Origin: Lethocerus indicus
Lineage: Eukaryota > Arthropoda > Insecta > Hemiptera > Belostomatidae
DNA length: 64,000 nt
NCBI GenBank assembly: GCA_019843655.1
Contig: JACDQD010000104.1
Coordinates: forward strand, 7,502,001 to 7,566,000
Reading direction: 5' to 3'
A model generated the notes under the pieces. That model was given only the letters and a program-made list of their open reading frames with translations, was not told the DNA's origin and did not search any database. Of the stretch, positions 12,326-23,426 are shown piece by piece (the first letter of the stretch is position 1; the number at the start of each line of letters is the position of its first letter). The position numbers were made by a program, and so were the translations under genes.

Positions 12326-15300
12326 CTGAAACAAAACAAATAGAAGGATAATCATTACGAAAACATTTTCATAATCTTAATTGAGGACACGGCTTTTGGT
12401 GCATTTAGCATTTTGCCCATCCGGATTAAATATTTGGGTGGCTTTGGGTGTGGCATTGAGATTTTTGCGAATTCAACAAACACATGGTTTGAAGTGAATG
12501 AAAAATATATTAAGAACTCGATACTATTAGGATCAACCTACGAACGAACTTTCTTCGAATTTAGTAAGAGAATTTAGTAAGAGCTCTTGATAACCTATGC
12601 ATTACTAACATAGGGAAATATACCATTTTTCAATCGGGTTAAAGAATATATCATTTGATAAGAATAATTTGTTAATAAAATTCAATTTATTCTGGGGTTG
12701 AATCGGAAATTTATACATAAACTGAGAAGAAAGACATCATGTACTCATTTTGGAAGACATTTTAGAAGACTAATCTGATTAATCGTCATTGTCATATGGG
12801 GGATAATACGCAAGTGTTAAATTTAACACAGGACGAATACTTACGGTCAGTTGTCCGTTGGCTTGCCTTTTGAGCATAGCCATTTGGTTTGGGTTGTAGG
12901 CCATGTTGGCGAAAACCAGTCTTTCTTCGTAGTCGTATTCGCAGAGGATTTTGTTATCGCACAGGTAGAACCTGTCACCGACACAGAACCTAAACAAGCC
13001 GAAATTGAGAAATACATTAGTTATCGTTTCATTATATTTAGATACAGTCAACATCAGAAAGTTAATGTTAAACTTCATAAATTTATACAATGTTAGTTTC
13101 ATTATTAATGAGGATACATTTATATGGGAGGAGTATTTCGTTAAATTCTTTGATGGAGTATTGTGAAGTCTTCATCGTGTTGGAAGTTATTTAATGCCAT
13201 AATTTAATTATTTGATCTTCTGGAAATAAGGCAATTTCGGCTTTTGAGATGTTCCGGTTTCGCCTATAGCGTTCTGATAGTAATGAAGTGAGCACGAATA
13301 CTTTTAAGTTGAACCTTCGATAAAAATTATTAAGCTTTAAGTTTTCTCAAGTAATCAAGGTTAGCTCAGTTAAGCGTTTCGGTAGAAGAATAAGTGGATG
13401 CATACATCCGGAATGTAGTCCTATTTCCAGAATAGTAGTCAAATTGCTGCGCTTATAGGACCGTGAAGTGTTACAAATTGCAGTTAGTACCGTGTTCCGG
13501 GTTAGGGCGTCCCAATCAAAATTATTATATACTTTTTTCGCAAAAATAATTACGAAAAATTGGTTTGGTCTCTTCCCAGATACGCAAAAAAAGTGGCGGT
13601 TGGAAAGGAGAAAAAAATTCGAACGAAAATTAATGGGCAGTTTTCGCCAATTAAGAACGCGTCCCTAATAGTCGGCGGCCATTGGGGGAAACTCAGTCAA
13701 CCACAATTACTGGCTGGCTAACAACTCACTTTTCGCAAGTCCCATTACCGAACCAGTCATTTGAGACCTCTGCCTGCCCGTAAAATGTTCAGCTTCACAG
13801 AAGTTGCCGTTCAATTTTACTTTTTTAAATATAGCTATTCAAGTATACGCTACTGAGGAGTTCATCGCTCTTGCGATCTTCCCCCTCCAATCGTTTGATC
13901 CTTCGCTGGACAACTTTCGGCTTCTCGCGATAGTTCATTTCAGACTTTGTCGCGTTTACAATCAACTAGACACAAAAATCAGAAAAGATCTGATGACAGA
14001 AATACGTTTACTGTGTACACTATACGAACAATAATGTAATCCATCGCATTCTGAAAATTCTCCTGCAATAAAAGAATTTCGAAATCCGTTAATTGGCTTC
14101 CAATTAGATAATATTTTTTCCCGTTCAAAGCGGTCAAATTTTAATTTTAAAACGAGCCTCGAATCTTTGATAAAAAAAGGTGAATCAGAAGACGAAGTAG
14201 ATTGGAACCATCGAAAAATCAAACGAAGTGACCCCTCCCCCCCTGGCCCCTCTTCCCATTGTGCCAGACTTATCTGTTATAATTGATACTCGCATCTACT
14301 ATTCATTAATTCTTTCTCTTTTCTTCTTCTTCTTTTGTTGCGTGAGTAAATAGGAGGCGAGCGAGCCCATTAAAACAGTTAATACTTTATTCAATTTAAC
14401 CCCCTCCACACTCCCCCTATTCCAATTTTTCTCTGTAGTCACCCCCAACGGTCTCATTCCTTCTACCACTCCGGGTTTTTTTTGTCCTCCAATTAAAATC
14501 CTTTACTCGCGATTAGAGAACGGAATCGGCGAGACCTGTGGGTCGGGGACAAAAGAAAAACTTTTCAATTGTTTTTCGGATTTTACTTTTGTATATTTTA
14601 AGACGAACTTCGAACTAGGAGGAGGAGGAGGAGGAGTCCAATTATGCGGGTGGAGACACGAAAAGATCCTTTTTTTTAAAGACAAGGTTTTACGGTTACT
14701 GCCATGAATAAACTGATGATTTCAACGTAGACCAATCAAACACAAAAAGTTACGATATTTGTACGCTAGGGTCTGGAATGTATTCAAGCTTTAAACGCGT
14801 AGTGGTAGTACTGTGTATGGTATTGTTAATAGTTTCATATTTAAACTAGTGACTAATAAGGTTGTTTTAGTGCATCTATTTATTTTACATTTTTTTTCAA
14901 CAACAGCCCTAAAAAAATGTTGATTCCCTGAAAAAAGAATGTAGGCGCCTTCTTTGTCCGCCCTGTGTAAATGAGCTGGGGGGTCAGATCCTGTTTGTGC
15001 TTTCTGTTTGTATCTGTTTCCAGTAACGTTCTCAGATAGTTGGCTGGGGGGAGGAGGAGATGAAAGCTTTTGTTTGGACAATTGTTAAACAGCGGGTAAG
15101 GGTACCACCAGCCCGAGGATCTAATGTTAAACAGGTCCCAAAAAAACAACACTCGGTTCTCTTTATTTTATTGACAAATCCGGGATAAAATAAATTTAAA
15201 TTGGACCGCAGGAGGAGGCACAATTTTAAAACTCAAGTTAACAAACAACAAACAGCGCCGAATCCTTTACAGCCCTTCTTAGTCGTTATTTTTCGGCTTA

Positions 15301-18300
15301 ATTACCATGTTTATTTTAAAATATTTAGATAAAGGGGTTCAAAATATCAGGACATTTAGGTGTAATTTTCTCTCTAATTCAGTACTGAAGAAATGATTGC
15401 TAATCATCATCATGATAGAAATCCAATGTTTTATTCATACATTTCACTGACACGAGTTTGGACTTTAGAAACTTAATGTTTACCGAATCTAGAACTTATC
15501 TGGTACCATCAACTACCATCTCAACAGGTGGTAAATGTTACCTAGCAACGCAGTAGAGGTAGTTTCGGCAGGAGTTTTTGTAGGCAGGCGAAGGCTATTG
15601 GGGATGGCGAGTGGCCCAAAACACGGATAGAATCAACGATAAGAAATCGCACGAGCGATATTCCCATTTACTGTTTGGATCAAGGGAATTTACGGAATAT
15701 ACGTCAGAGAATATACGGAACTGGTTTTATCCTGGAATTCCAGAATTTTTGGACCGGTAGGCAGACGGTTAACGAGAAGGGCACACACAATGCCGAAGGG
15801 ACGCAAACGCCTCCACGAGGCGGGACTGGGAAGAGGAGGCTTTTATTCAGACACCGGGGAAAATGCCAATTAGGGAGTCACAAAGAATTTGTAAAGGGCG
15901 TGTTTGTGTGCACGTTTATGTACACACACATACATATTGTAATCCCAGATCTAAATAATGCGGAATGAAAAAAAATCTTGACGGTCAAGCGGCGTTCCAT
16001 GATATATTAAACAGAGAAAGGACAGTAGGAATCGGAAAAGGAAAATAAAGTCCGTGGGAAATGGGGAGGGAGAGAGAGAGAGCAGCCGCAAAAGCAATCG
16101 ACGAATTGAAAGGGAAAGAAGGAAGAGGGACGTCAAAACTGGAAGGAATGCAATTTTCATCCGGAAGTGAATTGGCAGCTCGTAAAACCTTCCGTGTGGG
16201 AGGGACCCCCTCATTCTCCTTACCCCTGAGGAACGGTTCTTACTTCGACCGGAGAAAGAGAAAGAGACTCAGCACCTCAGAGTATATTCCAGTACAGGGT
16301 ACCCGACGCCATAATAATACGTCCCGATAATAGCCGATCCTTGCAATTCGAACCCGGGTATTGAAAACGGTAACCGGCTTTTGTAGTTTATTTTTTGGTC
16401 GAACGAGCTCGCCCAAACCAAATACCATCGCGTACCGACTATTATTCCGAAAATTCTTGTTCACAACTGACTGACTACACTGTACAGATATAAAGATTTG
16501 ACACTCCATATTTGGACACATGTGCTATAGTTCTACTAGTATTATATCACCTAATGTCCCACTAAAATTCCTTAAACGAAGTGGCACTACATTAACTTCG
16601 CTGTATTATTCCAAAATTATAAGCGATGATAGGGACATAAGCTACGTTCAAGAACCCTCATTTCCGTTAACAGTACGCCGTAATGAATTAATTAATTAAA
16701 CATACTGACGGGAATTTTCCACGAAGAGAGAAATGGCCGGCGGAAAAGCAATCGAAGGAAACGAAAGGGGGAGGGGGGTGGGTAAAGGAGGGACGTCAAA
16801 ACTGGAAGGAATGCAATTTTCAACGGGAAGTGAATTACCGGGCCGTAAAACCTAGCGGTGGGCCCGCCCGCGCCCAAACGTAGGTTTTCAATTTGGGGGC
16901 TCGGTGCCGGCCGAACAGGACTCAACAGTGTCATGTATATTTCAGAGGAAGACCGCGCCTGAGGTCCTGCAGGGGACGACGACGAGATTGTTTCTCCAGG
17001 AATAAGAATATAGGAGGAGGAGGTGGAGGAGGATCGGGGTGGGGCCTGACAAAAGTGATATTAAACATGACTGGGAGGGGGATGGGAGGGGGGGAGAGAG
17101 CGCGTTTACTGGCCGCTTGGGAAATCACTGCCCCCGGGGGCGGTGGCGGGGGCGGGACTTCACCCTGTCCACTGTCCAGGCACAGAACTCATTATTGAAC
17201 TGCTCTCCTCCACCTCCTCCTCCTCCTCCTACTCCTCTGAGGAGGAGGTGGAGGGAGGCTTCGGGCTGCCTCTTCTTTTGCATGCCTTCCATCCCCATAC
17301 ACACACACATACACACACACACACGCACACGACCACGCACAGGGTGGAAGGGCCGGCCAGGGAGTTTCGATCCAATCTGCCCCGGAGATACTTTAACCCT
17401 GGGAGACTCGGACATTGGAATTGGCCGGCCTCCCAAAGAAGGCCGAGGGAGAGCAGTGCCGACAGTTCCTTGACTCCTAAGTTATTGGGAAACGTGTCCG
17501 CTAGATTAATGCAAATATATCTCTGTGCGTGTTTAATCTAATTCGCGGCCAATTAATTGATTTATCAGTTGTCTGCGATTGTTTATATACTGTACATGTA
17601 ATAGAAACACTAACGACGAATGTACATCTTTGTACATTTTACAAGGGTTTTACTAATCAATGCAGGATTCAAACCGTAAAACAGAAAGAAAGCACCTAAT
17701 GCTGTTATACTCTTTCGCCAGTGCCCTCTATAGTAGTTTTAAATTGGGCACTTTTCTGTGTAAAATTGTGAAACCTTCCCTGCCCGTAGCGCTCAGTGCA
17801 TGAGTCTATGCAAGGAGTCATACAGGAAAATTAATAATTTCATAATTACTCAGATTACTAGAATTGCTAGGAGCTCTGGCTCATTAACCATGGTCGCAAG
17901 CTGTTGAATTACACGTAAAGTGAAATATAAGTATGGCCCCCACCTGTGATTGCACTGTTGACAGGCGAAACATTCCAAATGGTAGACGTTTGTTCTGGCT
18001 CGCATGACCATCTCGAACGCAGGTATGACTTTGGAACAGGCCGAACAGTAACCCGTGCTTCCGAACAACCTGAAAACAGAATTTTACGGTGTACAATAAT
18101 AACAGAGAATACGTGAAAAAATCGGGAGAACTGAGGAAGAGCTCATTTAACGCGGAAGGGACTCCGAACGGAATAGGGGGGAAAGCATGTCGGAGGCTTT
18201 AAACATAACCCCGGGGCATAAACCTGTCGTTTCATGGGGAAAGCATAAATTACGCGATGCAATTTTGCTTATGATTTGCTCCTTGTATCGTCCATTTCCC

Positions 18301-20971
18301 GTTGTGCAACGCGCAGGAAATTTAGTTTACATCGCTCCCTATTAAAGACTACATTACGAGCAAACTCGCCCTTTAAAGGAGACACCAAATATCATGATTT
18401 CATTCAAATAGCGTGGAAGTTATTCGTCCATTATTGTCTGGACAACGTTTGTGCTATTTTATGTATAAATAAGGCAGATGTATTAATAGCAGATCATACT
18501 ATTTCAAGACATTTCTAGGGAATTCGAATAATCGTGAAATTTTCTATCTATTTGATCTTAAGTGAGACCTGAGATTTTGGTTTCTCCACGTTGCCAGTGC
18601 CATTTCTTTAGCACTAGGAAGAATCATTTTATGCATATCCCCGCACTGTTCACTGTGTGGTAGTGTTTTGGGATAATAATAACTAGGTGGTATTTTTAGA
18701 TCTCTATGTATTATTATAACATTGTATACTGGATAAATGATGGGCCAATAGTGGACATCCGAAGATATATATTCGCCCGATTGGATTCGGGTTTCCGATT
18801 GGACGTAAAACCGCCGCGGCGGGGATATTAAATTCTTACGACTGACGAAGCTGTACACTGATATTGGACGAATTCCAATGAGCGCTGCCTCGAGTTATAT
18901 GAACTCTGCTCCGCAGTCGATTCGAATTTGAAATTGAAAAAAAATTCGTTCCGCAACCGGAATTCGCACCCAGATTCCAACCAGTAAGCGATCAGAACAC
19001 GCGATTTCAGACTCACTGGCACCTGAAAATGTATTCGCATTATGCATGGGATTATCATCTTCCCGTTCTGCAGTTCAATCAGAAAGCAATTGTTTACTGG
19101 GAAGAAACTACCGAACTGAATTCTATTCTAGTGTTCCCTGTGTTACATAATACTAGTAGAAACGTGATTGGGATCAGACTGTCCAGGAGTACGCGAATTG
19201 CCGTAATTTGCTGAACCTCGGCAGAAACCCATATTTTATTTTTATTTTCTAAACCTACACTCGAAACAAATTAAACTGATCGTGTTATTTATATAAAGTA
19301 TTATCCAAGATCTCGTCACTACCTTCATAGGTTTAGGGATGTGTTGGCACGTCCACACACAACCGCAAACATACCGTGTTCTGGAATTATTTCAACTATG
19401 AAATGTATTCAAATTTGCAACTGAATGACTCGGGCGCCGACCCGTCCGATTCTGCCTCCAATTGCCCAATCGCCTTAAGCCGGGCACAGGTGAAATATTA
19501 ATGGAGGCCGGCAGGCAATACATAACGTATGAAGCACGCGGAACGGCGAACCGTCGTCCGGCCGGGGGATGAAAGAAGGAAAACCCTGGTCTGGGCGTGT
19601 ATCAAAAACAAGAACGGGCGGCGTCTGGAATATTAAATTTACAAGTCAGATTTAATCATGGTAAAGGGGGGGGTAAAAGCACGGTCAACCCGCCCTGCCG
19701 GCCAATTCACGTTACCTCCAATGTTCCTTCTGGCTCACCCTTCTCCCAATATTGATTTTCAACCTTCAACATCATTTTGGAACAACGTTCCCAGTCTTTG
19801 TCCCAACGCGTAAAACGAAAACGATGAAAATTGTAATAGACGAAATTTCCTATGGAAAAAAACCGTTTTCCGGGGATTTACGTATTGATGAAAAGAAGAA
19901 CTGATATAATGGACAAACTGAAGAAAGTACACTTGCAATACATGGACATTAATAATTGACTTGTAATACTAATTGTAAAGACAAACAGTAAAAGAACTTG
20001 TTAAAACCCAATAATAACACATCTTAATTGTTGTGACCGATTGTTATCCTCCAGGAATTGAATTCCGAATAGCCCCCAAGCACGTGATTGGTATTTCCAT
20101 CAGAACAGTTGTTTGAAGTCAAAACTAGGCGAACCCCCAGTTTCATCTATAAGTGTAACACACCTGAAGATGTTAATGTTTTGAGAATTATGAGTTAAAA
20201 AAGTATTTTAATATTATTCTTATTATTGACGGAATATTTACCTGAGGTAATCTCTTCTACAGAGGATGAGATTTGCTTTTGTGTAGAGTGTTGAACCGAC
20301 TTCGCCCAGCCGGCAGTCGCAGCAGCCACACTTCAGACAGTCCTCGTGCCAGTACATGTCCAGAGCTTTTAACATGTACCTGATAAACAAAAAATAGGCA
20401 TCCCTTCGTAAATAAGTCACAAACGGTGTAGGCAATGGAACAAATAAAATATTTTCCAGGGTAGAAAAAAATCGATTTCGTAAGAAATGGCCGAGGACAA
20501 CCTCTTATCACGATATACAGTACTGACGCACTGGGAAATCAGTGGTCAGCCTGAAACACTATTGTCGAATGTAGGTGCAATACATTTGTCATAATTTATA
20601 TTCATTTCAGCTACACGTTTGGGATTTCGCGAGCGTAAATTGAGCAGTGCAAGTTTAAAACAAACAAAATACCAATAAATAGGGATTAGACCCGTGATTA
20701 GAAAACGATCATATCCTGAGTTACTGATAAACTGTGTTGAAAAAAATGGATTAAAAATTATTTACGCTCTCGGATTATTCCGAATTTTATTAGCTACCGT
20801 TAAATTAGCGGGAAAAAGTATAGATTGCGAACACAATGTAGTAAGTGCATTAATAAAGCAAATAGTTCAACTATAGCTCCTATAATAGTGATAAAATGAA
20901 ATAGTAATTTACCTTTCGGAGATTATTTTCCCGCATCCGGCGCACTCTTGGATACCGGTCTTGCCCTCCAT
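12218..20971 (-). CDS. Bx: Beadex / LIM-only (LMO) transcriptional co-regulator, five coding exons
   Basis: Coding exons are 20971-20913, 20379-20242, 18069-17944, 12989-12845 and 12325-12218. Every junction has GT-AG ends and the phases agree, giving 191 residues. LIM1 has all eight zinc ligands: C10, C13, H31, C34, C37, C40, C60, D63. LIM2 has C74, C77, H96, C99, C102, C105, C124, D127. Stretches such as [20 protein letters not shown] (34-53) and [15 protein letters not shown] identify the LMO family, LMO1/3 side, insect Beadex. Known role of the family: nuclear adaptors without DNA binding that capture the LIM-binding protein Chip/LDB and so compete with LIM-homeodomain factors such as Apterous, and bridge bHLH/GATA complexes. 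After LIM2 comes a Ser/Asn-rich tail ending LKASNS. The ATG has a good context (AAAATGG), but the frame stays open to the acceptor at 20979, so an upstream coding exon could add residues. Introns are 533, 2172, 4954 and 519 nt. Homologue identity is very secure; the N-terminus and alternative C-termini are less so. Confidence 0.95.
12326..12844 (-). other. Beadex intron 4
   Basis: 519 nt, donor gtaagt and acceptor ttcag. The first 63 nt extend the open frame of exon 4 before a stop. No other feature seen. Confidence 0.8.
12845..12989 (-). CDS. Bx: Beadex coding exon 4 (second half of LIM2)
   Basis: 145 nt after acceptor tgtttag. Encodes [20 protein letters not shown] through RQANGQLT and supplies C124 and D127. 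The donor is a near-perfect gtaagt, in phase 0. Without splicing the frame continues 21 codons to a stop at 12779-12781, a possible alternative C-terminus. Confidence 0.92.
14617..14636. repeat. (GGA)n trinucleotide run
   Basis: Six to seven GGA copies in Beadex intron 3. Confidence 0.9.
16060..16205. repeat. Direct repeat copy 1 (intron 3)
   Basis: A core of more than 30 identical bases, including gacgtcaaaactgg and aatgcaattttca (about 16129-16162), recurs in copy 2 about 660 bp away. Flanking matches include aaaagcaatcga, gaagtgaatt and cgtaaaacct in the same order. Confidence 0.85.
16725..16870. repeat. Direct repeat copy 2 (intron 3)
   Basis: Partner of the 16060-16205 copy in the same orientation. 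The shared core is about 16791-16824, with collinear flanks separated by small indels. The origin could be local duplication or two insertions of one repeat family. Confidence 0.85.
17136..17156 (+). other. G-quadruplex-like run
   Basis: Runs of five, two, five and three G separated by one to three bases (the fourth tract is short of ideal). It lies directly before the CCT/GAG inverted repeat. Confidence 0.5.
17207..17254. repeat. Perfect 14-bp inverted repeat of CCT / GAG units
   Basis: Left arm 17207-17220 and right arm 17241-17254 are exact reverse complements, around a 20-base loop that is itself mostly CCT followed by CTGA. It can fold into a very stable hairpin on either strand. Confidence 0.85.
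17298..17330. repeat. (CA)n microsatellite
   Basis: Alternating CA with one T interruption; an imperfect continuation runs to about 17341. Confidence 0.9.
17944..18069 (-). CDS. Bx: Beadex coding exon 3 (first half of LIM2)
   Basis: 126 nt after acceptor ctgttttcag. Encodes [20 protein letters not shown] through CQQCNH, supplying C74, C77, H96, C99, C102 and C105. The donor is cacag/gtgggg, which departs from the usual gtaagt. If the intron were retained, translation would run on for about 25 residues and stop, cutting LIM2 in half. Confidence 0.93.
18070..20241 (-). other. Beadex intron 2 (2.17 kb)
   Basis: Lies between the exon for LIM1 and the first half of LIM2. I see no coding exon, repeat array or RNA gene in it; short open frames only. 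Confidence 0.8.
20242..20379 (-). CDS. Bx: Beadex coding exon 2 (rest of LIM1)
   Basis: 138 nt between acceptor tttatcag and donor gtaaat. It completes the Arg codon at each end and encodes [18 protein letters not shown] through RRDYL, supplying H31, C34, C37, C40, C60 and D63. It is near-identical in kind to vertebrate LMO1/3. Confidence 0.93.
20380..20912 (-). other. Beadex intron 1 of the coding part (533 nt)
   Basis: Donor gtaaat after 20913 and acceptor ttatcag before 20379; it splits LIM1 within an Arg codon. Nothing else seen. Confidence 0.85.
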
Positions 20972-20979
20972 TTTGTGAC
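20913..20979 (-). CDS. Bx: Beadex coding exon 1 (contains the ATG and first LIM1 zinc ligands)
   Basis: The acceptor is gtttcag before 20979. The exon has eight bases of leader and then ATG at 20971, and encodes [19 protein letters not shown] plus two bases of an Arg codon. The donor is gtaaat. It supplies C10 and C13 of LIM1. The acceptor proves at least one exon further upstream (higher coordinates). In the frame of this ATG, the leader could itself be coding (xGT CAC AAA ATG). Confidence 0.88.
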
Positions 20980-21730
20980 CTGAAACGAGTCAGTGGACAA
21001 AAATGTAATTCAATTATACACCAGGCGGTAAAACAGATTGTATTTATTAATTAAATAATAGGAACGTTTTAATTTGCTTAATGAAGATTAAACACTCCAC
21101 GAGTATTGTTATCATTGCTTTAATGAGATCTCGGCAGCGTCGAAATTACACCCGAGAGAGAGAGAGAGAGATTAGTCATTTATAACTGGGCCTGTATTAT
21201 TAAAACGGATAAGTCAATAAACAGTTTTAGATAACGAGGCAGGAGTAGGGAAAAATAACGACCTCGAGTTAAAACTGGAGTAATCTCTCTAACAAGTTAA
21301 GCCTTAATCCAGGAATTAAGGTGACACAAAGATAAAAAACGATTCGTATGACGGTACACGTACAACGCGACCGATTTGTAAGAGATTACATTTTAAGCTA
21401 ATAAACCGTAAGAGATGTTGATGTCGGTTGTACTGTATATGTGGCGCGTCTGAAACTCTAAGCTTCGATACTTATTTTACGTCATTTACAAAAAAGGACA
21501 TATTTTCAACAATGGTTAGCTGTATAACTAACCTTAATGCTATTTAGAGAAAAAAAACCAACATACTGCTTAAATGAAACAAATATAGTCAAATCTGATG
21601 TATTCGAAGGGGTTATGAAGTTAATTAATGAATATGGCTTTCTTTCGATAAATACGCAATGAGGCATTAATATAGCAAATAATTATTGCTCTTGTATAAA
21701 CCACAGATTGCATTTACACGATAACAAAAA

Positions 21731-21765
21731 GGGGAAATCGCCGTCTGCGATTTCAGGATTTCCCC
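21731..21765. other. Nested, competing hairpin
   Basis: The 5' arm ggggaaatcgc can pair either with gcgatttc just after it or with ggatttcccc at the end. Outer arms ggggaaatc/gatttcccc are exact reverse complements, and so are inner arms gaaatcgc/gcgatttc. It lies about 750 bp upstream of the first coding exon of Beadex. Confidence 0.75.
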
Positions 21766-23371
21766 TAAAACTATCCTTTTCCTAACCAGTCGTCATACTT
21801 AGGCATCGAGTCACTAGTTTTAAGAGCGGAGTTCTTATAAATGCACTTCAGGTGGGAAAGCGGTTGTTCAGAATGGAACTACCCATCTGAGAATCAAGAA
21901 GTTAGTTTAATGGAAATTTGCAATTCAAGGAAAATTGAGGGTGGGACTCCGAAGAATCGGTTCCGATATAGAAGGCCACTGGTTTGATTGGGTGGCGGAC
22001 TGAAATTGTGAACTGCAAATATCGACCGATTAAAAGTCCAAACTGCTCGTTAAGTCCCAAATACTCACTAGACCCAATAGAATGTCCCTAAGCCTCAGTA
22101 TAAGTAATGTTTTAAGCCTGAAATGGCTATCGACCACGGGGAGGATCTCCGTTGGCATCGAAAATTCATCGAGGACGTAAAGTATACTTTATCTAATAAA
22201 GGTCGGGCGGCTAATTAACGGCGATTAAAATTGGATCGGGTGAAGGAAGAATGGACAACGGATTGGCTAAAATTTAGAAGGGCATAGGCGGCGGTTTGAC
22301 TAAGTGCACCCTAATGGACTCCTAATGAATTATACAACCTATATAGAGGGGGCTCTCGTACTGACCTCGTTTCGCAGGGTACCGTTAAACCGATCTATTA
22401 TGGAAAATTTAGGAAGGTTAAAGATGAACTGGAACATTCCATCGGCCGATGAGAGAGATAAAGACTCTATTTTACAGAAATAGTGATTACGGAGTAAAAC
22501 AATTATAATACATCATTGAGTCAATAAATAAATAAATAATAGTCAGTAGAAATTTAATCAGTAATAATTTGTCAGCTCTGTCTTTCCCGCTATTACTATG
22601 AGAAAACAAAATTGGTAGTGAGAGGGTTAAATTAGCCTACCATTACTCTCCATATTGAGTAGTATTAACGTAGATAACACCGTGGGTGCGTTATCTTTAT
22701 TCCGGTGTGTAATCGTTTCAACCTTATCGAGTTTTAATTGTTTCTATTAATCACTTGACATTTTTTTTCGGGGAATTATTACCTGCATGTGTTTATTGAT
22801 AATTGTTACACATCAAAAGGGTAACTTATTTATCGGGAGAAACAATCTATATATAAAAAAATACTTTCCGCAATTGTACTTATAACTATAAATTGTTGTT
22901 TGTAAAAAGGTTACTGGAACTTTTACGTTTACTGACCAATAAAAGGAAGGAGTACACGTGGCCGACTTCATAGCCGGCACGAAGCACCAAGTAGTAGGAT
23001 ATATTTAAATGGTGGTAATAGTTTACAGACTTTATTATTGAAAATTAGGCCTTTTTTAAGTTCACCCCGACTGTAAGGGACACAGGGAGGCAGAGACGGA
23101 AAAAAAGAAAAATGGGGGGAGGGAAAAGTAAGTGAGTTTGGGTAGGGTGACAACGAGGGGGTAAAGCGGCCTGTGACTAACTGTTTGTAATGGTCGAGGC
23201 TACTATCCTGCGGGATAGGACGGGAGTGAGGAGGGATGCGGGGAGGGGGGGGAGGACTCTCCGCCGGGAAACGCTGAGACGAAATCAATTTCACGGGAAA
23301 CTGAGCTTTGTATAGGTCGGCCGATTGGGCGCCCCCTCCACCCCACCCCCTATACATTTTATGGGTCCAGC

Positions 23372-23426
23372 CCTCTCTCGCTGTCTCTCACTCTCTCTCT
23401 CTCTCCCTCTTTCTCTCCCTCTCGCT
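23372..23426. repeat. CT-rich low-complexity tract
   Basis: About 55 bp made mainly of (CT)n with interruptions; pyrimidine-only over long stretches. Confidence 0.85.

Larger units (their letters stand above)
12990..17943 (-). other. Beadex intron 3 (4.95 kb), repeat-rich
   Basis: Splits LIM2. Contains a (GGA)n run at 14617-14636, a pair of related roughly 140-bp segments near 16060 and 16725, a G-quadruplex-like run at 17136-17156, a perfect 14-bp inverted repeat of CCT/GAG units at 17207-17254 and a (CA)n tract at 17298-17330. No coding exon supported; the open frames on both strands are low-complexity. Confidence 0.8.

Noticed and set aside
12851..13096. Plus-strand frame opposite Beadex exon 4
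   Set aside because: Antisense shadow of the LIM2 exon.
15951..16934. Two minus-strand frames sharing the peptide [11 protein letters not shown]
   Set aside because: The similarity follows from the duplicated DNA segment. The frames have low-complexity flanks and no splice context.
17039..17541. Frames of 100-144 codons around the CCT/GAG and CA repeats
   Set aside because: They are low-complexity translations (Gly-, Ser-, Pro-, His/Thr-runs) inside Beadex intron 3.
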